64,000 nucleotides of DNA from DATARH01 sp963734125 (GTDB taxonomy: Bacteria > Pseudomonadota > Alphaproteobacteria > ATCC43930 > CGMCC-115725), in assembly GCA_963734125.1 (NCBI GenBank), contig CAVTGB010000055.1, forward strand, positions 1 to 64,000, in the 5' to 3' direction. The notes under the pieces were generated by a model, which saw only the letters and a program-made list of their open reading frames with translations, did no database searches and was not told the origin of the DNA. The position numbers and the translations under genes are program-made. Positions 6,686 through 15,535 of the stretch are shown here, piece by piece (position 1 is the stretch's first letter; each line of letters opens with the position of its first letter).

Positions 6686-9018
6686 CCGGAATCTGCTTTG
6701 TCGCCGCGGTGCTATGCGCCGCGCTGTGGTGGCGCGCGCAGGCCCGGTGGCATGAAGCGGCCCTGGCACGGGATACCGCCGAGGAGCGTCGCGCCGGAAT
6801 GGCCGCGCTCCTGGAGACGCTGCCGCTCGCCCTTTTTTGCTGGCCGCGCGGCGATGCGCCGGAAATTGCACAGGGCAGCCTGCCCGGCGGCGGCACGAAC
6901 CTCTCCTATACCCCGTTTCTTGCCGGGCTCGAGAGCGCTGATGCGGCGCGCCTCGCCGCTGCGGTCGAGGCCCTGAAGGGGAGCGGCACGGCCTTTGCGA
7001 CGACGGTCTCGGCAGCAGGCGGCACGGCCTACGCGATCGAGGGTCGCAGGACGCAAAAGGGCGACAGCGTGATCTGGCTGACCGATGTGTCGGCGCTGCG
7101 GCGCACCGAGGAAGAGCGCGGCATCGCGCTGAGCGAGGCGGCGGAGTTGCGCGAGATCATCGACGCGCTGCCGATGCCGGTGTGGCGCCGCGACGCCGGG
7201 CTGCGGATCGTCGATTGCAACCGCGCCTATGCCGCCGCGCTCGATCTGCCGCGCGAAACGGTGCTGGCGCAGGCCCTTGAGCTGGCGCCTGAGAACGGGC
7301 GGGAACGCACGCTGGCGATCGCCCGGGCCGCCGCCGCCGGGGCGCTGCAACGCGAGCCGTGCCATGTCGTCATTGCCGGCTCGCGCCGCTTATTGGAATT
7401 GTGTGAGGCGCCCGACCGGACCCCCGATACGATTGGCGGCGGGACGATCGGCGTCGCCATCGACCGCACCGATCTGGAAAGCGCCGAGGGCGAACTGGCG
7501 CGTCACGTCAATGCGCATGGCCAGGTCCTCGAAAGCATCCAGGCCGCAGTCGCGATCTACGGCGCCGACAAGCGGTTGAGCTTTTTCAATGGGGCCTTTG
7601 CCCGGCTCTGGGGGCTCGACGAGGAATGGCTCTTCGGCGAGCCGTCGCTCGACGAATTGCTCGAGCGCCTGCGCGAGCGCCGCCGGGTTCCGGAATATGT
7701 CGATTTTCGCGCCTTCAAGCGCCAGCAACTCGACATGTTCACCTCGCTAATCGAGCCGTACAGCGAATTGATGCACCGGCCTGACGGCCGCACTCTAAAC
7801 GTGTCTGCATCGCCGCATCCGCTTGGCGGCCTCATATTTGTCTACGAGGATGTCACGGACCGCCTGGCGCTCGAACGCTCGTACAACACCCTCATTGAGG
7901 TGCAGCGCGAGACGCTTGACAATCTGTTCGAGGGCATCGCCGTCTACGGCAGCGACGGCCGGCTCAAACTCCACAATCCGGCCTATCGCAAGATCTGGGG
8001 ACTGGCCGAAACTGACCTCGCCAGCGAGCCGCGCGTCGGCGACATCGTCGAGAAGACCCGGAATCTCTACGAGGATGGCGGCGATTGGCCGGCGACCCGC
8101 CGCCAGATCATCGCCGAGGTTACCGCGCAAACGCCTTCGAGCGGCCCGCTCGACCGGCGCGACGGCTCGGTGCTGCAGCGCGCCACGGTGCTCTTGCCCG
8201 ACGGCAACGTGTTGTCGACCTACCTCGATGTCACCGACACCGCCCGCGTCGAGCGCGCGCTGCGCGAGAGGAACGAGGCGCTGGAAACCGCCGGCCGGCT
8301 CAAAAGCGAATTCATCGCCAATGTTTCCTACGAGCTGCGCACGCCGCTCAACGCGATCATCGGCTTCGCCGAGATCCTCGCGAACCAATATTTCGGGCCG
8401 CTGTCGCCGCGTCAGCTCGACTACAGCCGAGGCATCCTCGACAGCTCGCACCAATTGATGTCGCTGATCAACGACATCCTCGATCTCGCGACGATCGAGG
8501 CCGGCTACCTGGTGCTCGAAACCGGGCGGATCGAGGTGCGCGAGATGCTGGACGCGGTCATGACCCTCACCCGCGAGCGCGCCCGCAGCCAGGATCTGGC
8601 CCTGTCGATGAGCTGCCCCGCGGGGATCGGCGCGATCGAGGCGGATGAGCGGCGGCTGAAACAGGCGCTGTTCAACCTGATTTCGAACGCAATCAAGTTC
8701 ACCCCGGCCGGCGGCACGATCCGCCTCGAGGCACGTCACGACGACGGGGATCTGGTCCTTGCGGTCAGCGACACCGGAGTTGGGATTCCCGCCGCCGACC
8801 ATGAGCGGGTCTTCGAAAAATTCGAGCGTGGCAACCCCTATTCTCGCGATTCCGGGGCCGGGCTCGGCCTGTCCCTGGTCAAAAGCCTCATCGAGATGCA
8901 TGGCGGCTCGGTCACGATCACCTCGGAGCCGGGCTCGGGAACCACCATTGTGTGCCGTCTGCCAAAGAAGCTCTGTCTGCCCGCAGCAGAGCGCGCTGCC
9001 GCGCACCCGTCCGTTTGA
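6670..9018 (+). CDS. divL: DivL-type PAS sensor pseudokinase with Tyr phosphosite
   Basis: Cell-cycle regulator of the histidine kinase superfamily; in Caulobacter DivL acts on the CckA-CtrA pathway. The protein is 782 residues, close to Caulobacter DivL (769). An N-terminal membrane segment (residues about 3-20) is followed by several PAS-like segments, then the dimerisation helix with ANVSYELRTPLNAIIGF. Tyr, codon 8329-8331 (residue 554), replaces the phosphoacceptor His, as the Tyr at position 550 does in Caulobacter. The ATPase domain is intact: NLISNAIKFTP, SDTGVGIP, GAGLGLSLVKSL. The GTG at 6670 lies in the second copy of a tandem duplication. Downstream tsaE-amgK-murU-addBA match the usual neighbourhood. 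The Tyr, length and context together make this call firm. Confidence 0.9.
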   Translation: MIEFAAGICFVAAVLCAALWWRAQARWHEAALARDTAEERRAGMAALLETLPLALFCWPRGDAPEIAQGSLPGGGTNLSYTPFLAGLESADAARLAAAVEALKGSGTAFATTVSAAGGTAYAIEGRRTQKGDSVIWLTDVSALRRTEEERGIALSEAAELREIIDALPMPVWRRDAGLRIVDCNRAYAAALDLPRETVLAQALELAPENGRERTLAIARAAAAGALQREPCHVVIAGSRRLLELCEAPDRTPDTIGGGTIGVAIDRTDLESAEGELARHVNAHGQVLESIQAAVAIYGADKRLSFFNGAFARLWGLDEEWLFGEPSLDELLERLRERRRVPEYVDFRAFKRQQLDMFTSLIEPYSELMHRPDGRTLNVSASPHPLGGLIFVYEDVTDRLALERSYNTLIEVQRETLDNLFEGIAVYGSDGRLKLHNPAYRKIWGLAETDLASEPRVGDIVEKTRNLYEDGGDWPATRRQIIAEVTAQTPSSGPLDRRDGSVLQRATVLLPDGNVLSTYLDVTDTARVERALRERNEALETAGRLKSEFIANVSYELRTPLNAIIGFAEILANQYFGPLSPRQLDYSRGILDSSHQLMSLINDILDLATIEAGYLVLETGRIEVREMLDAVMTLTRERARSQDLALSMSCPAGIGAIEADERRLKQALFNLISNAIKFTPAGGTIRLEARHDDGDLVLAVSDTGVGIPAADHERVFEKFERGNPYSRDSGAGLGLSLVKSLIEMHGGSVTITSEPGSGTTIVCRLPKKLCLPAAERAAAHPSV

Positions 9019-9042
9019 GGTCCAGCGATCCAGCCCGGTCCT

Positions 9043-10074
9043 TCAGCTTCCCGGCAAGCCCTTCCCCGGCACGCCCTTCGTTGTCGAATATTCGAAATGC
9101 AGCGCTTCGCCCGGATGGACGAGCGGATGGATCGCGTGCGCCGCCAGCGCCGCTTCGGCAAAGCCCGACAGGATCAGCTTCAACTTGCCGGGATAATGGG
9201 CGATGTCGCCGATCGCGAAAATCCCCGGCTGGGAGGTGGCGCAGGTGGCCGGATCGACGCTGATCCGGTGGTGCTCGAGATCGAGCCGCCATGCCGCCAG
9301 CGGCCCCAGATCGGTCGACAGCCCGAAGAACGGCAACAGGCAATCGGCCGCAAGGCGCCGGGTGTGGCCGGCCAGATCGCCGACCACGACAGCCGAGAGT
9401 TGCCCCTCTTCCCCTTCGAGCGCATGCAGCTGATAGGGAATGACCAGCTCGATCCGGCCCGCATCGGCGAGCGCCTGCAGCCGTGCGGCCGATTGCGGCG
9501 CCGCGCGGAATTTGGCGCGGCGATGGACGACCGTTACCCGTTCGGCGATCTCGGCGAGCAACAGGGCCCAATCGACCGCCGAATCGCCGCCGCCGGCGAT
9601 GACGACACGGCGGCCGCGGAAATCCTCGCGCCTGCGCACGAGATAAAAGACACTCTTCTCCTCGAACGCCTCGATGCCGGCGAGCGGCGGGCGGTTCGGT
9701 CCGAAGGCGCCGGCCCCGGCCGCGATCACCACCGCGCGGGCGGCGACCCGCAGCCCGGCCGCATTCTCGAGAATAAAGCCCTTTCCGGTCGCCGTGAGGC
9801 CCGAGACGACTTGGCCCAAATGGAACACCGGCGCAAAGGGTGAGGCCTGCTCGATCAGCCGCTCGACCAATTCGGCGGCGCCAATTCGCGGATAGCCCGG
9901 GATGTCGTAGATCGGCTTTTCCGGATAGAGCGCGGCGCATTGCCCGCCCGGCGCGGACAAGGCGTCGAAAACCCGGCAGCCGATCTCGAGCATGCCGCAT
10001 TCGAAGACGGCAAAGAGCCCGACCGGCCCAGCGCCGATGATCGCGACATCGCAGCTGTCCGGAGCGTTGCCCAT
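9043..10074 (-). CDS. Ferredoxin--NADP reductase, thioredoxin-reductase-like
   Basis: Flavoprotein moving electrons between NADPH and ferredoxin. The 343-residue protein begins with the FAD-binding CDVAIIGAGPVGLFAVFE, followed by APGGQCAALYPEKPIYDIPG, a segment typical of the TrxR-like FNR family. The NADPH-binding VVIAGGGDSAVDWALLL follows, and FAIGDIAHYPGKLKLI near the end closes the FAD site. The redox CxxC of true thioredoxin reductases is absent, which separates it from TrxB. It sits on the opposite strand between divL, with which it converges 25 bases apart, and tsaE, from which it diverges. It appears to be an insertion into an otherwise collinear block. Confidence 0.88.
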   Translation of the reverse strand: MGNAPDSCDVAIIGAGPVGLFAVFECGMLEIGCRVFDALSAPGGQCAALYPEKPIYDIPGYPRIGAAELVERLIEQASPFAPVFHLGQVVSGLTATGKGFILENAAGLRVAARAVVIAAGAGAFGPNRPPLAGIEAFEEKSVFYLVRRREDFRGRRVVIAGGGDSAVDWALLLAEIAERVTVVHRRAKFRAAPQSAARLQALADAGRIELVIPYQLHALEGEEGQLSAVVVGDLAGHTRRLAADCLLPFFGLSTDLGPLAAWRLDLEHHRISVDPATCATSQPGIFAIGDIAHYPGKLKLILSGFAEAALAAHAIHPLVHPGEALHFEYSTTKGVPGKGLPGS

Positions 10075-10191
10075 CGCGCCAGCTTACCCGCCGCGCGGGC
10101 CCGTGCAAGCGCGCTTCGCCTCCCGCGCCGCCGGTGGATGCGCAGGCAGATATTGCGGCCTCTCGCCTGGGAGATATACAAGGCGTGGTCA

Positions 10192-10668
10192 ATGATTGTA
10201 ATCGAGCTGCCCGATGAAGCCGCTACCGCGGCGCTTGCCGCCCGCATCGCCGCGCTCGCCCGGCCGGGCGACGTGATCGCGCTCAAGGGCGAACTCGGCA
10301 CCGGCAAGACCAGCTTTGCCCGCGCCTTCATCCGCGCCCGCGGCGGGGTCGAGGCGGTGCCGAGCCCGACCTTTACGCTGGTCCAGGTCTACGAGCTCGG
10401 CGGGGGAGCGATCTGGCATATCGACGGCTATCGGCTGCGCGACCCGGCGGAAGCCTGGGAGCTCGACATCGAGGACGCCTTCCACGAGGGGATTTCGCTG
10501 ATCGAATGGCCAGAGCGCCTGTGGCCTCTCGTCCCGGCCCGGCGGCTCGAAATCACCCTCTCGGCCGGCTCGACACAGGACGCGCGACGGGCCGCGATCG
10601 ATCCCGGGATCGAGCCCACAGCCGAGTGGGCCGCGCGCCTCGCCGGCATCGCCGCGGCGGGCGCGTGA
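10192..10668 (+). CDS. tsaE: tRNA threonylcarbamoyladenosine synthesis ATPase TsaE
   Basis: ATPase needed with TsaB, TsaD and TsaC for the t6A37 modification of tRNAs reading ANN codons. The 158-residue protein has a Walker A motif GELGTGKTSFARAFIR and the family segments SPTFTLVQVYE, WHIDGYRLRDP and ISLIEWPERL. The ATG at 10192 gives the standard N-terminus. Its stop overlaps the GTG start of the next gene (GTGA), so tsaE, the sugar kinase and the nucleotidyltransferase are translationally coupled. TsaB and TsaD partners are not in the window. Confidence 0.94.
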   Translation: MIVIELPDEAATAALAARIAALARPGDVIALKGELGTGKTSFARAFIRARGGVEAVPSPTFTLVQVYELGGGAIWHIDGYRLRDPAEAWELDIEDAFHEGISLIEWPERLWPLVPARRLEITLSAGSTQDARRAAIDPGIEPTAEWAARLAGIAAAGA

Positions 10669-11723
10669 GGGGGCTGCATTCCTGCCCCGCCCTGGGCGCC
10701 GATCATCGCGATGCGGCGATCGCGGAGTTTCTCGCGGCTTCCGGCTGGTCCGGCATCGCCCCGGTGAGCCTCGCCGGTGACGCTTCGTTCCGGCGCTATT
10801 ATCGCCTTGTCGACGGCGCGAGGCGGGTCGTCCTGATGGATGCGCCCCCGCCCATCGAGGATGTCCGGCCCTATGTCGCAGTCGCCGCCATCCTTCGCCG
10901 GTTCGGGCTCAGCGCGCCGCAAATCCATGCCGAGGACCGCGCGCGCGGGTTTTTGTTGATCGAAGATTTTGGCGACGACGTCTATACGCGGCTGCTTGCC
11001 GCTGGCGCCGACGAAACCGCCCTCTACGCGCTCGCCATCGATACGCTGATCGCGCTGCACCGGTCAGTCGCCGCACGCGGGTGTCCTCACCTCCCATCGT
11101 ATGACGCGGTGCGGCTGCTGGCCGAGGCGGCGCTGTTCGTCGACTGGTATGTGCCGAGCGCCCTCGGGCGCGCGCTCCCGCCAGCTGCGCGGGAGGATTA
11201 TCTGGCGCGCTGGGGCGATATCCTGCCCCTCGCGGAGGTTGCCGAGCCGACGCTGGTGCTGCGCGACTATCATGTCGACAATCTGATGGTCCTGCCTGGC
11301 CGCCCCGGGGTGGCGGGGTGCGGACTCCTCGATTTCCAGGACGCCGTCCTCGGGCAGCCGGGCTATGATCTGGTGTCGCTCCTCAAGGATGCGCGCCGCG
11401 ATGTCGGTTCCGCGCTGCGCACCGCCATGACCGAGCGCTATCTCGCGGCATTTCCCCGGCTTGACCCGACCTCTTTCCTGCGCTCGGGCGCGATTCTCGC
11501 CGTGCAGCGCAACTGCAAGATCCTCGGCATCTTCACCCGGTTGTGGCGGCGCGACGGCAAGCCGGCCTATCTCGCGCACATCGCGCGGGTATGGCGGCTG
11601 ATCGAGGCGGATGTGCGGGAGGAGCCGGCGCTCCGGCCGATCGGCGACTGGCTCGATCGCCACCTGCCCAGCGCCCTGCGGCGCCCGCCCCTCGCTCAAC
11701 CGCGCGCGACCAGCGCGGCATGA
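10665..11723 (+). CDS. amgK: Anomeric MurNAc/GlcNAc kinase, AmgK-like
   Basis: Phosphotransferase of the aminoglycoside-kinase fold. AmgK phosphorylates N-acetylmuramate or N-acetylglucosamine at C1 during recycling of cell-wall sugars. The 352-residue protein has DASFRRYYRL at the nucleotide loop, the catalytic loop LVLRDYHVDNLMVLPG and the metal motif GLLDFQDAVLGQPGYDL. The GTG at 10665 was chosen because it overlaps the tsaE stop and gives family length; the open frame runs further upstream. The next gene is the MurU-like partner, overlapping by four bases, which supports the specific function over a generic phosphotransferase. Confidence 0.85.
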   Translation: MRGLHSCPALGADHRDAAIAEFLAASGWSGIAPVSLAGDASFRRYYRLVDGARRVVLMDAPPPIEDVRPYVAVAAILRRFGLSAPQIHAEDRARGFLLIEDFGDDVYTRLLAAGADETALYALAIDTLIALHRSVAARGCPHLPSYDAVRLLAEAALFVDWYVPSALGRALPPAAREDYLARWGDILPLAEVAEPTLVLRDYHVDNLMVLPGRPGVAGCGLLDFQDAVLGQPGYDLVSLLKDARRDVGSALRTAMTERYLAAFPRLDPTSFLRSGAILAVQRNCKILGIFTRLWRRDGKPAYLAHIARVWRLIEADVREEPALRPIGDWLDRHLPSALRRPPLAQPRATSAA

Positions 11724-12442
11724 GTGCTGTGCCGAAATCGGCGATGGTCCTTGCCGCCGGGCTCGGCACCAGACTGCGCCCGATCAGCGACACCGTGCCA
11801 AAGCCGCTCGTCGAAATCGGCGGCCAGACGCTCCTCGATCACGCGATCGACCGGCTGGCCCTGGTCGGGGTCGAGCGGATCGTCGTCAATGTCCACTACA
11901 AGGCGGAAATGATCGAAGCCCGGCTCGCCCTGCGCGACCATCCGCGGATCGAGATCTCGACCGAGGACGAGCTCCTCGAAACCGGCGGCGGGGTGGCGCG
12001 CGCGCTGCCGCTTCTCGGCGAATTCTTTTTCGTCGTCAACGGCGACATCTTATGGCTCGACGGCAGGGATCATGCTCTGGAGCGGCTGGCGGGCCCGTTT
12101 GACCCGGCTTCGATGGATGCGGTCCTGTTGTTCCAGCGCACCGTGACGGCCATCGGGTACGACGGGAACGGCGACTATTTCCTCGATTCGTTGGGGGTGC
12201 CGCGGCGGCGCGGCGAGCGCGAGATCGCGCCGTTCCTGTTCAGCGGCGTGCAACTCCTCCACCGCCGGCTCTTCGCCGGCATTGCCGAGCGGCGCTTCTC
12301 GCTCAACCGCGTCTATGACCGTGCCGAGCGCACCGGCCGCCTGCGCGCTGTCGTGCATGACGGCGAGTGGTATCATATCGGCACCCCCGAGGGGTTCGCC
12401 GCGACCCGCGCCCGCCTCGCTTCGCACCGCTTCGAACGGTAA
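11720..12442 (+). CDS. murU: MurNAc-1-phosphate uridylyltransferase, MurU-like
   Basis: Nucleotidyltransferase expected to join MurNAc-1-phosphate to UMP, giving UDP-MurNAc and bypassing de novo MurA/MurB synthesis. The 240-residue protein starts with the signature MVLAAGLGTRLRPISDT, then VPKPLVEIGGQTLLDHA, with the metal-binding VVNGDILWLDG in the middle and WYHIGTPEGF at the C-terminus. The ATG at 11720 overlaps the amgK stop as ATGA. In bacteria with AmgK-MurU this pathway gives some intrinsic fosfomycin tolerance. The substrate is inferred from pairing with amgK. Confidence 0.85.
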   Translation: MSAVPKSAMVLAAGLGTRLRPISDTVPKPLVEIGGQTLLDHAIDRLALVGVERIVVNVHYKAEMIEARLALRDHPRIEISTEDELLETGGGVARALPLLGEFFFVVNGDILWLDGRDHALERLAGPFDPASMDAVLLFQRTVTAIGYDGNGDYFLDSLGVPRRRGEREIAPFLFSGVQLLHRRLFAGIAERRFSLNRVYDRAERTGRLRAVVHDGEWYHIGTPEGFAATRARLASHRFER

Positions 12443-12517
12443 GAAAGGGCCTTCACCACGGAGACACGCAGAGCTCGGAGAGTCGGCGTGGCAAGCCATG
12501 ATCGTCGGTAGCGCACG

Positions 12518-15500
12518 ATGATTTCGCTGCCGCCGCACGTCTATACGATTGCGCCCGACCGGCCGTTTCTGGCGACGCTGGCGCAGGGGCTCCTCAAGCT
12601 CTCCGGCGGCGACCCGCTCACTCTGCCGCGGATGACCGTGTTGTTGCCGACCCGGCGCGCAGCGCGCTCGCTGCGTGAGGCGTTCCTGCGCCTGACCGCC
12701 GAGGGCAGCGATCCCGGAGCGCCCTTGTTGCTGCCGCGGCTGCGCCCGATCGGCGACCTCGACGATGACGAGAGCGCGCTCGGTGTCGAGGGCAGCGAGG
12801 ATCCGACCCTCGCGGCGCCGCCGGCGATCCCCGAATTGCGCCGCCGCCTCCTCCTGACCCAGCTCGTGCTGGGCTGGAGCAAGGTGAGCGGCGATGGGCC
12901 GCTGCTCCCCGGCCAGGCGGCGGCGCTGGCCGCGGCGCTCGCCCGCCTCCTCGACACCGCGCAAAGCGAAGAGGCCGATTTCGACAAGCTGCGCCAGCTG
13001 GCCCCCGACGCGTTCGCCGAGCATTGGCAGCACGTGCTGCGCTTTCTCGACATCCTGCCGCGGGAATGGCCAAGACTGCTCGCCGCCGAGGGAGCGCTCG
13101 ACCCGGCCGAGCGGCGCAACCTCCTGTTGCGGCGTCAGGGCGCGCTGTGGCGGCAGACCCCGCCCTCGGGACCGGTCATCGCCGCTGGCCTCACCGGCGG
13201 GCTCCCGGCGCTGGAGGAACTGCTTTCGGTGGTCGCGTGGCTCGATGAGGGTGCGGTGATCCTGCCCGGGCTCGACCGCTCTTGTGAGCCCGAAGAATGG
13301 GAGCTGATCGCAGAAGATCCCGCGCACCCGCAGCACTTGATGGCGCGGCTGCTGCAGGCCCTCGAAATCGACCGTGAGGGGGTGCACGATTGGATGCCGG
13401 ACCGGTGGATGCCGGACCGGCATCCGGGCGTGGCGAACGGGCGCGAAGCGCGGCTGCGGCTGGCAGCTGAGGCGCTGCGCCCGGCCGCCATGACCGATAG
13501 CTGGCGCGACCTCGCGCCCGAGCCGGAGGAGGTGCTCGCCGGGCTCACCCGCTATGACTGCGCCAGCCCGCAGGACGAGGCGGTGACGATCGCCCTCTTG
13601 CTGCGCCGCACGCTGCAAACCCCAGGAGCAACAGCCGCCCTCGTCACGCCCGACCGCGAGCTTGCCCGCCGCGTTGCCGCGGAGTTGCGCCGCTGGGGCA
13701 TCGATATCGACGATTCGGCCGGTGTCCCGCTCAATCGTACGCCGCCCGGCGCGTTCCTGCGCCTGGTTCTCGACCTCGCCGGCAGCGCGCTGGCGCCGGT
13801 CCCGCTGCTCGCCGCGCTGAAGCACCCGCTCGCTGCCGGGGGCCTCGCGCCGGCGGTGTTTCGCGATTTCGCCCGCCGCCTCGAAGGCGAGATTCGCGGG
13901 CCGCGCCCGGCGCCCGGCTTTGTTGGGCTGCGCGCGGCGCTGGCCGCGAGCGATCGGCCGCTCTTCGGCTTTGTCGAGCGCCTGGACGCCTGCCTCGGCG
14001 ACATCGCTGCGGATCTCGAGGAAGAAAGCGTGCCGCTCGTCGATCTGGTCGGCGCGCACATCGCCGCGGCCGAGCGCCTCGCTGCGACTGACGAGGAAAG
14101 CGGGGTTGCGCGGCTGTGGCGCGAGGCGGCAGGCGAAGCGGCGGCGCGGTTCTGCCACGAACTCCTCGACGCGGCGCCCGATTTTCCGGCGCTGCCCGGG
14201 CGCCACTACCCGGCGCTGTTCGAGGCGCTCGCCGCCGGCGCGGTGGTGCGCCCGGCCTACGGGCAGCATCCGCGCCTCTCGATCTGGGGATTGGTCGAAG
14301 CGCGGCTGCAACAGGCCGACCTCCTGGTCCTCGGCGGTCTCAACGAGGGCACCTGGCCGGGGCCGGTGGCCTTCGACCCGTGGATGTCGCGCGAGATGCG
14401 TAGGGATTTCGGCGTCGCCCTGCCCGAGCGGGCAATCGGTATCGCCGCCCACGACTTTGCCCAGGCGCTCGGCGCGCCGAGGGTTGCGCTGACCCGGGCG
14501 ACGCGGCGCGAAGGCGTGCCGACCGTGCCGTCGCGCTGGCTGTTGCGGTTCGACGCCGTGCTGCGCGCCGTCGGGCTGGAGGGCCGGCTCAGCTCGGAGC
14601 CCGAGATCGCCGCCGCGGCCGCGCTCTACGACGCACCCGGCGAGCGCCGCCCGCGCCCGCCAGCCGATCCGCGCCCGCCGCTCGCCGCCCGGCCGCGCCA
14701 GCTTTCCGCGACCCAGATCGAGACCTGGATCCGCGACCCCTATGCGATCTACGCCCGCCACATCCTGCGGCTCAAGGCCTTTGAGGAGCTCGATGCCGAT
14801 CCGGGCCGGGCCGAACTCGGGATCCGGGTGCACGCGGCGCTCGCCCGGTTTGTCGCGCGCCATCCGGACGCGATGCCGCCGGCGGCCGAAGCCGAGCTGA
14901 TCGCGATCGGTGAGGAGTGCTTCGGGTCGATCCTGTCGCGCCCCGGCGTGTGGGCGTTTTGGTGGCCGCGCTTCCTGCGGATCGCGCGCTGGTTTGTCGC
15001 CGAGGAGCGGGCGTACCGGGCCGACTTCGTCCAGAGCCTCAGCGAGCGCCGTGGCCGGCTGGTGCTGCCGGCTCCGGCCGGCCCGTTCACGATCACCGCG
15101 ATCGCCGACCGGATCGACCGGCGCGCCGATGGTGAACTGGTGTTGATCGACTACAAGACCGGGGCGCTGCCGTCGAAGCGCGAGATCGACAACGGGATCG
15201 CGGTGCAGCTCCCGCTCGAGGGTGCAATTGCCGAGCGCGGCAGCTTTGACGGGCTGAGCGGCAGGGTGGCGGCGCTCGAATACTGGCGCCTCTCGGGCGG
15301 CGAGCCGGCCGGCGAACGGCGCCCAATCGGCGGGGAGGACCCCGCCGCGCTGATCGATCGCACGATCGACGAAATCGCGGCGCGGATCGACCGCTTCGAC
15401 GATCCCGCGACGCCCTACGCTGCGGTGCCGGACCCGCAATGGATGCCGCGCTATTCCGATTACCGCCATCTCGAACGGCTGGGGGAAGCGGAAATCGAGC

Positions 15501-15535
15501 CCGAGGACGAGGACGAGGCCGAGCGCGAACCATGA
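12518..15535 (+). CDS. addB: Double-strand break repair protein AddB
   Basis: Subunit of the AddAB helicase-nuclease that resects double-strand DNA breaks and loads RecA. The protein has 1005 residues. The N-terminal half is UvrD-like but degenerate: TVLLPTRRAARSLREAFL replaces a clear Walker A, as usual for alphaproteobacterial AddB. The C-terminal RecB-type nuclease is visible around ELVLIDYKTGALPSKREI, with the catalytic Asp and Lys. A perfect 15-base tandem duplication (13391-13420) repeats the residues WMPDR. It follows murU by 75 bases and overlaps addA by four. Confidence 0.95.
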   Translation: MISLPPHVYTIAPDRPFLATLAQGLLKLSGGDPLTLPRMTVLLPTRRAARSLREAFLRLTAEGSDPGAPLLLPRLRPIGDLDDDESALGVEGSEDPTLAAPPAIPELRRRLLLTQLVLGWSKVSGDGPLLPGQAAALAAALARLLDTAQSEEADFDKLRQLAPDAFAEHWQHVLRFLDILPREWPRLLAAEGALDPAERRNLLLRRQGALWRQTPPSGPVIAAGLTGGLPALEELLSVVAWLDEGAVILPGLDRSCEPEEWELIAEDPAHPQHLMARLLQALEIDREGVHDWMPDRWMPDRHPGVANGREARLRLAAEALRPAAMTDSWRDLAPEPEEVLAGLTRYDCASPQDEAVTIALLLRRTLQTPGATAALVTPDRELARRVAAELRRWGIDIDDSAGVPLNRTPPGAFLRLVLDLAGSALAPVPLLAALKHPLAAGGLAPAVFRDFARRLEGEIRGPRPAPGFVGLRAALAASDRPLFGFVERLDACLGDIAADLEEESVPLVDLVGAHIAAAERLAATDEESGVARLWREAAGEAAARFCHELLDAAPDFPALPGRHYPALFEALAAGAVVRPAYGQHPRLSIWGLVEARLQQADLLVLGGLNEGTWPGPVAFDPWMSREMRRDFGVALPERAIGIAAHDFAQALGAPRVALTRATRREGVPTVPSRWLLRFDAVLRAVGLEGRLSSEPEIAAAAALYDAPGERRPRPPADPRPPLAARPRQLSATQIETWIRDPYAIYARHILRLKAFEELDADPGRAELGIRVHAALARFVARHPDAMPPAAEAELIAIGEECFGSILSRPGVWAFWWPRFLRIARWFVAEERAYRADFVQSLSERRGRLVLPAPAGPFTITAIADRIDRRADGELVLIDYKTGALPSKREIDNGIAVQLPLEGAIAERGSFDGLSGRVAALEYWRLSGGEPAGERRPIGGEDPAALIDRTIDEIAARIDRFDDPATPYAAVPDPQWMPRYSDYRHLERLGEAEIEPEDEDEAEREP
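13391..13420 (+). repeat. 15-base in-frame tandem duplication within addB
   Basis: TGGATGCCGGACCGG occurs twice in a row without a mismatch, adding one extra WMPDR pentapeptide to AddB. It keeps the frame. It lies between conserved blocks, so it is likely to be tolerated. Confidence 0.9.
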
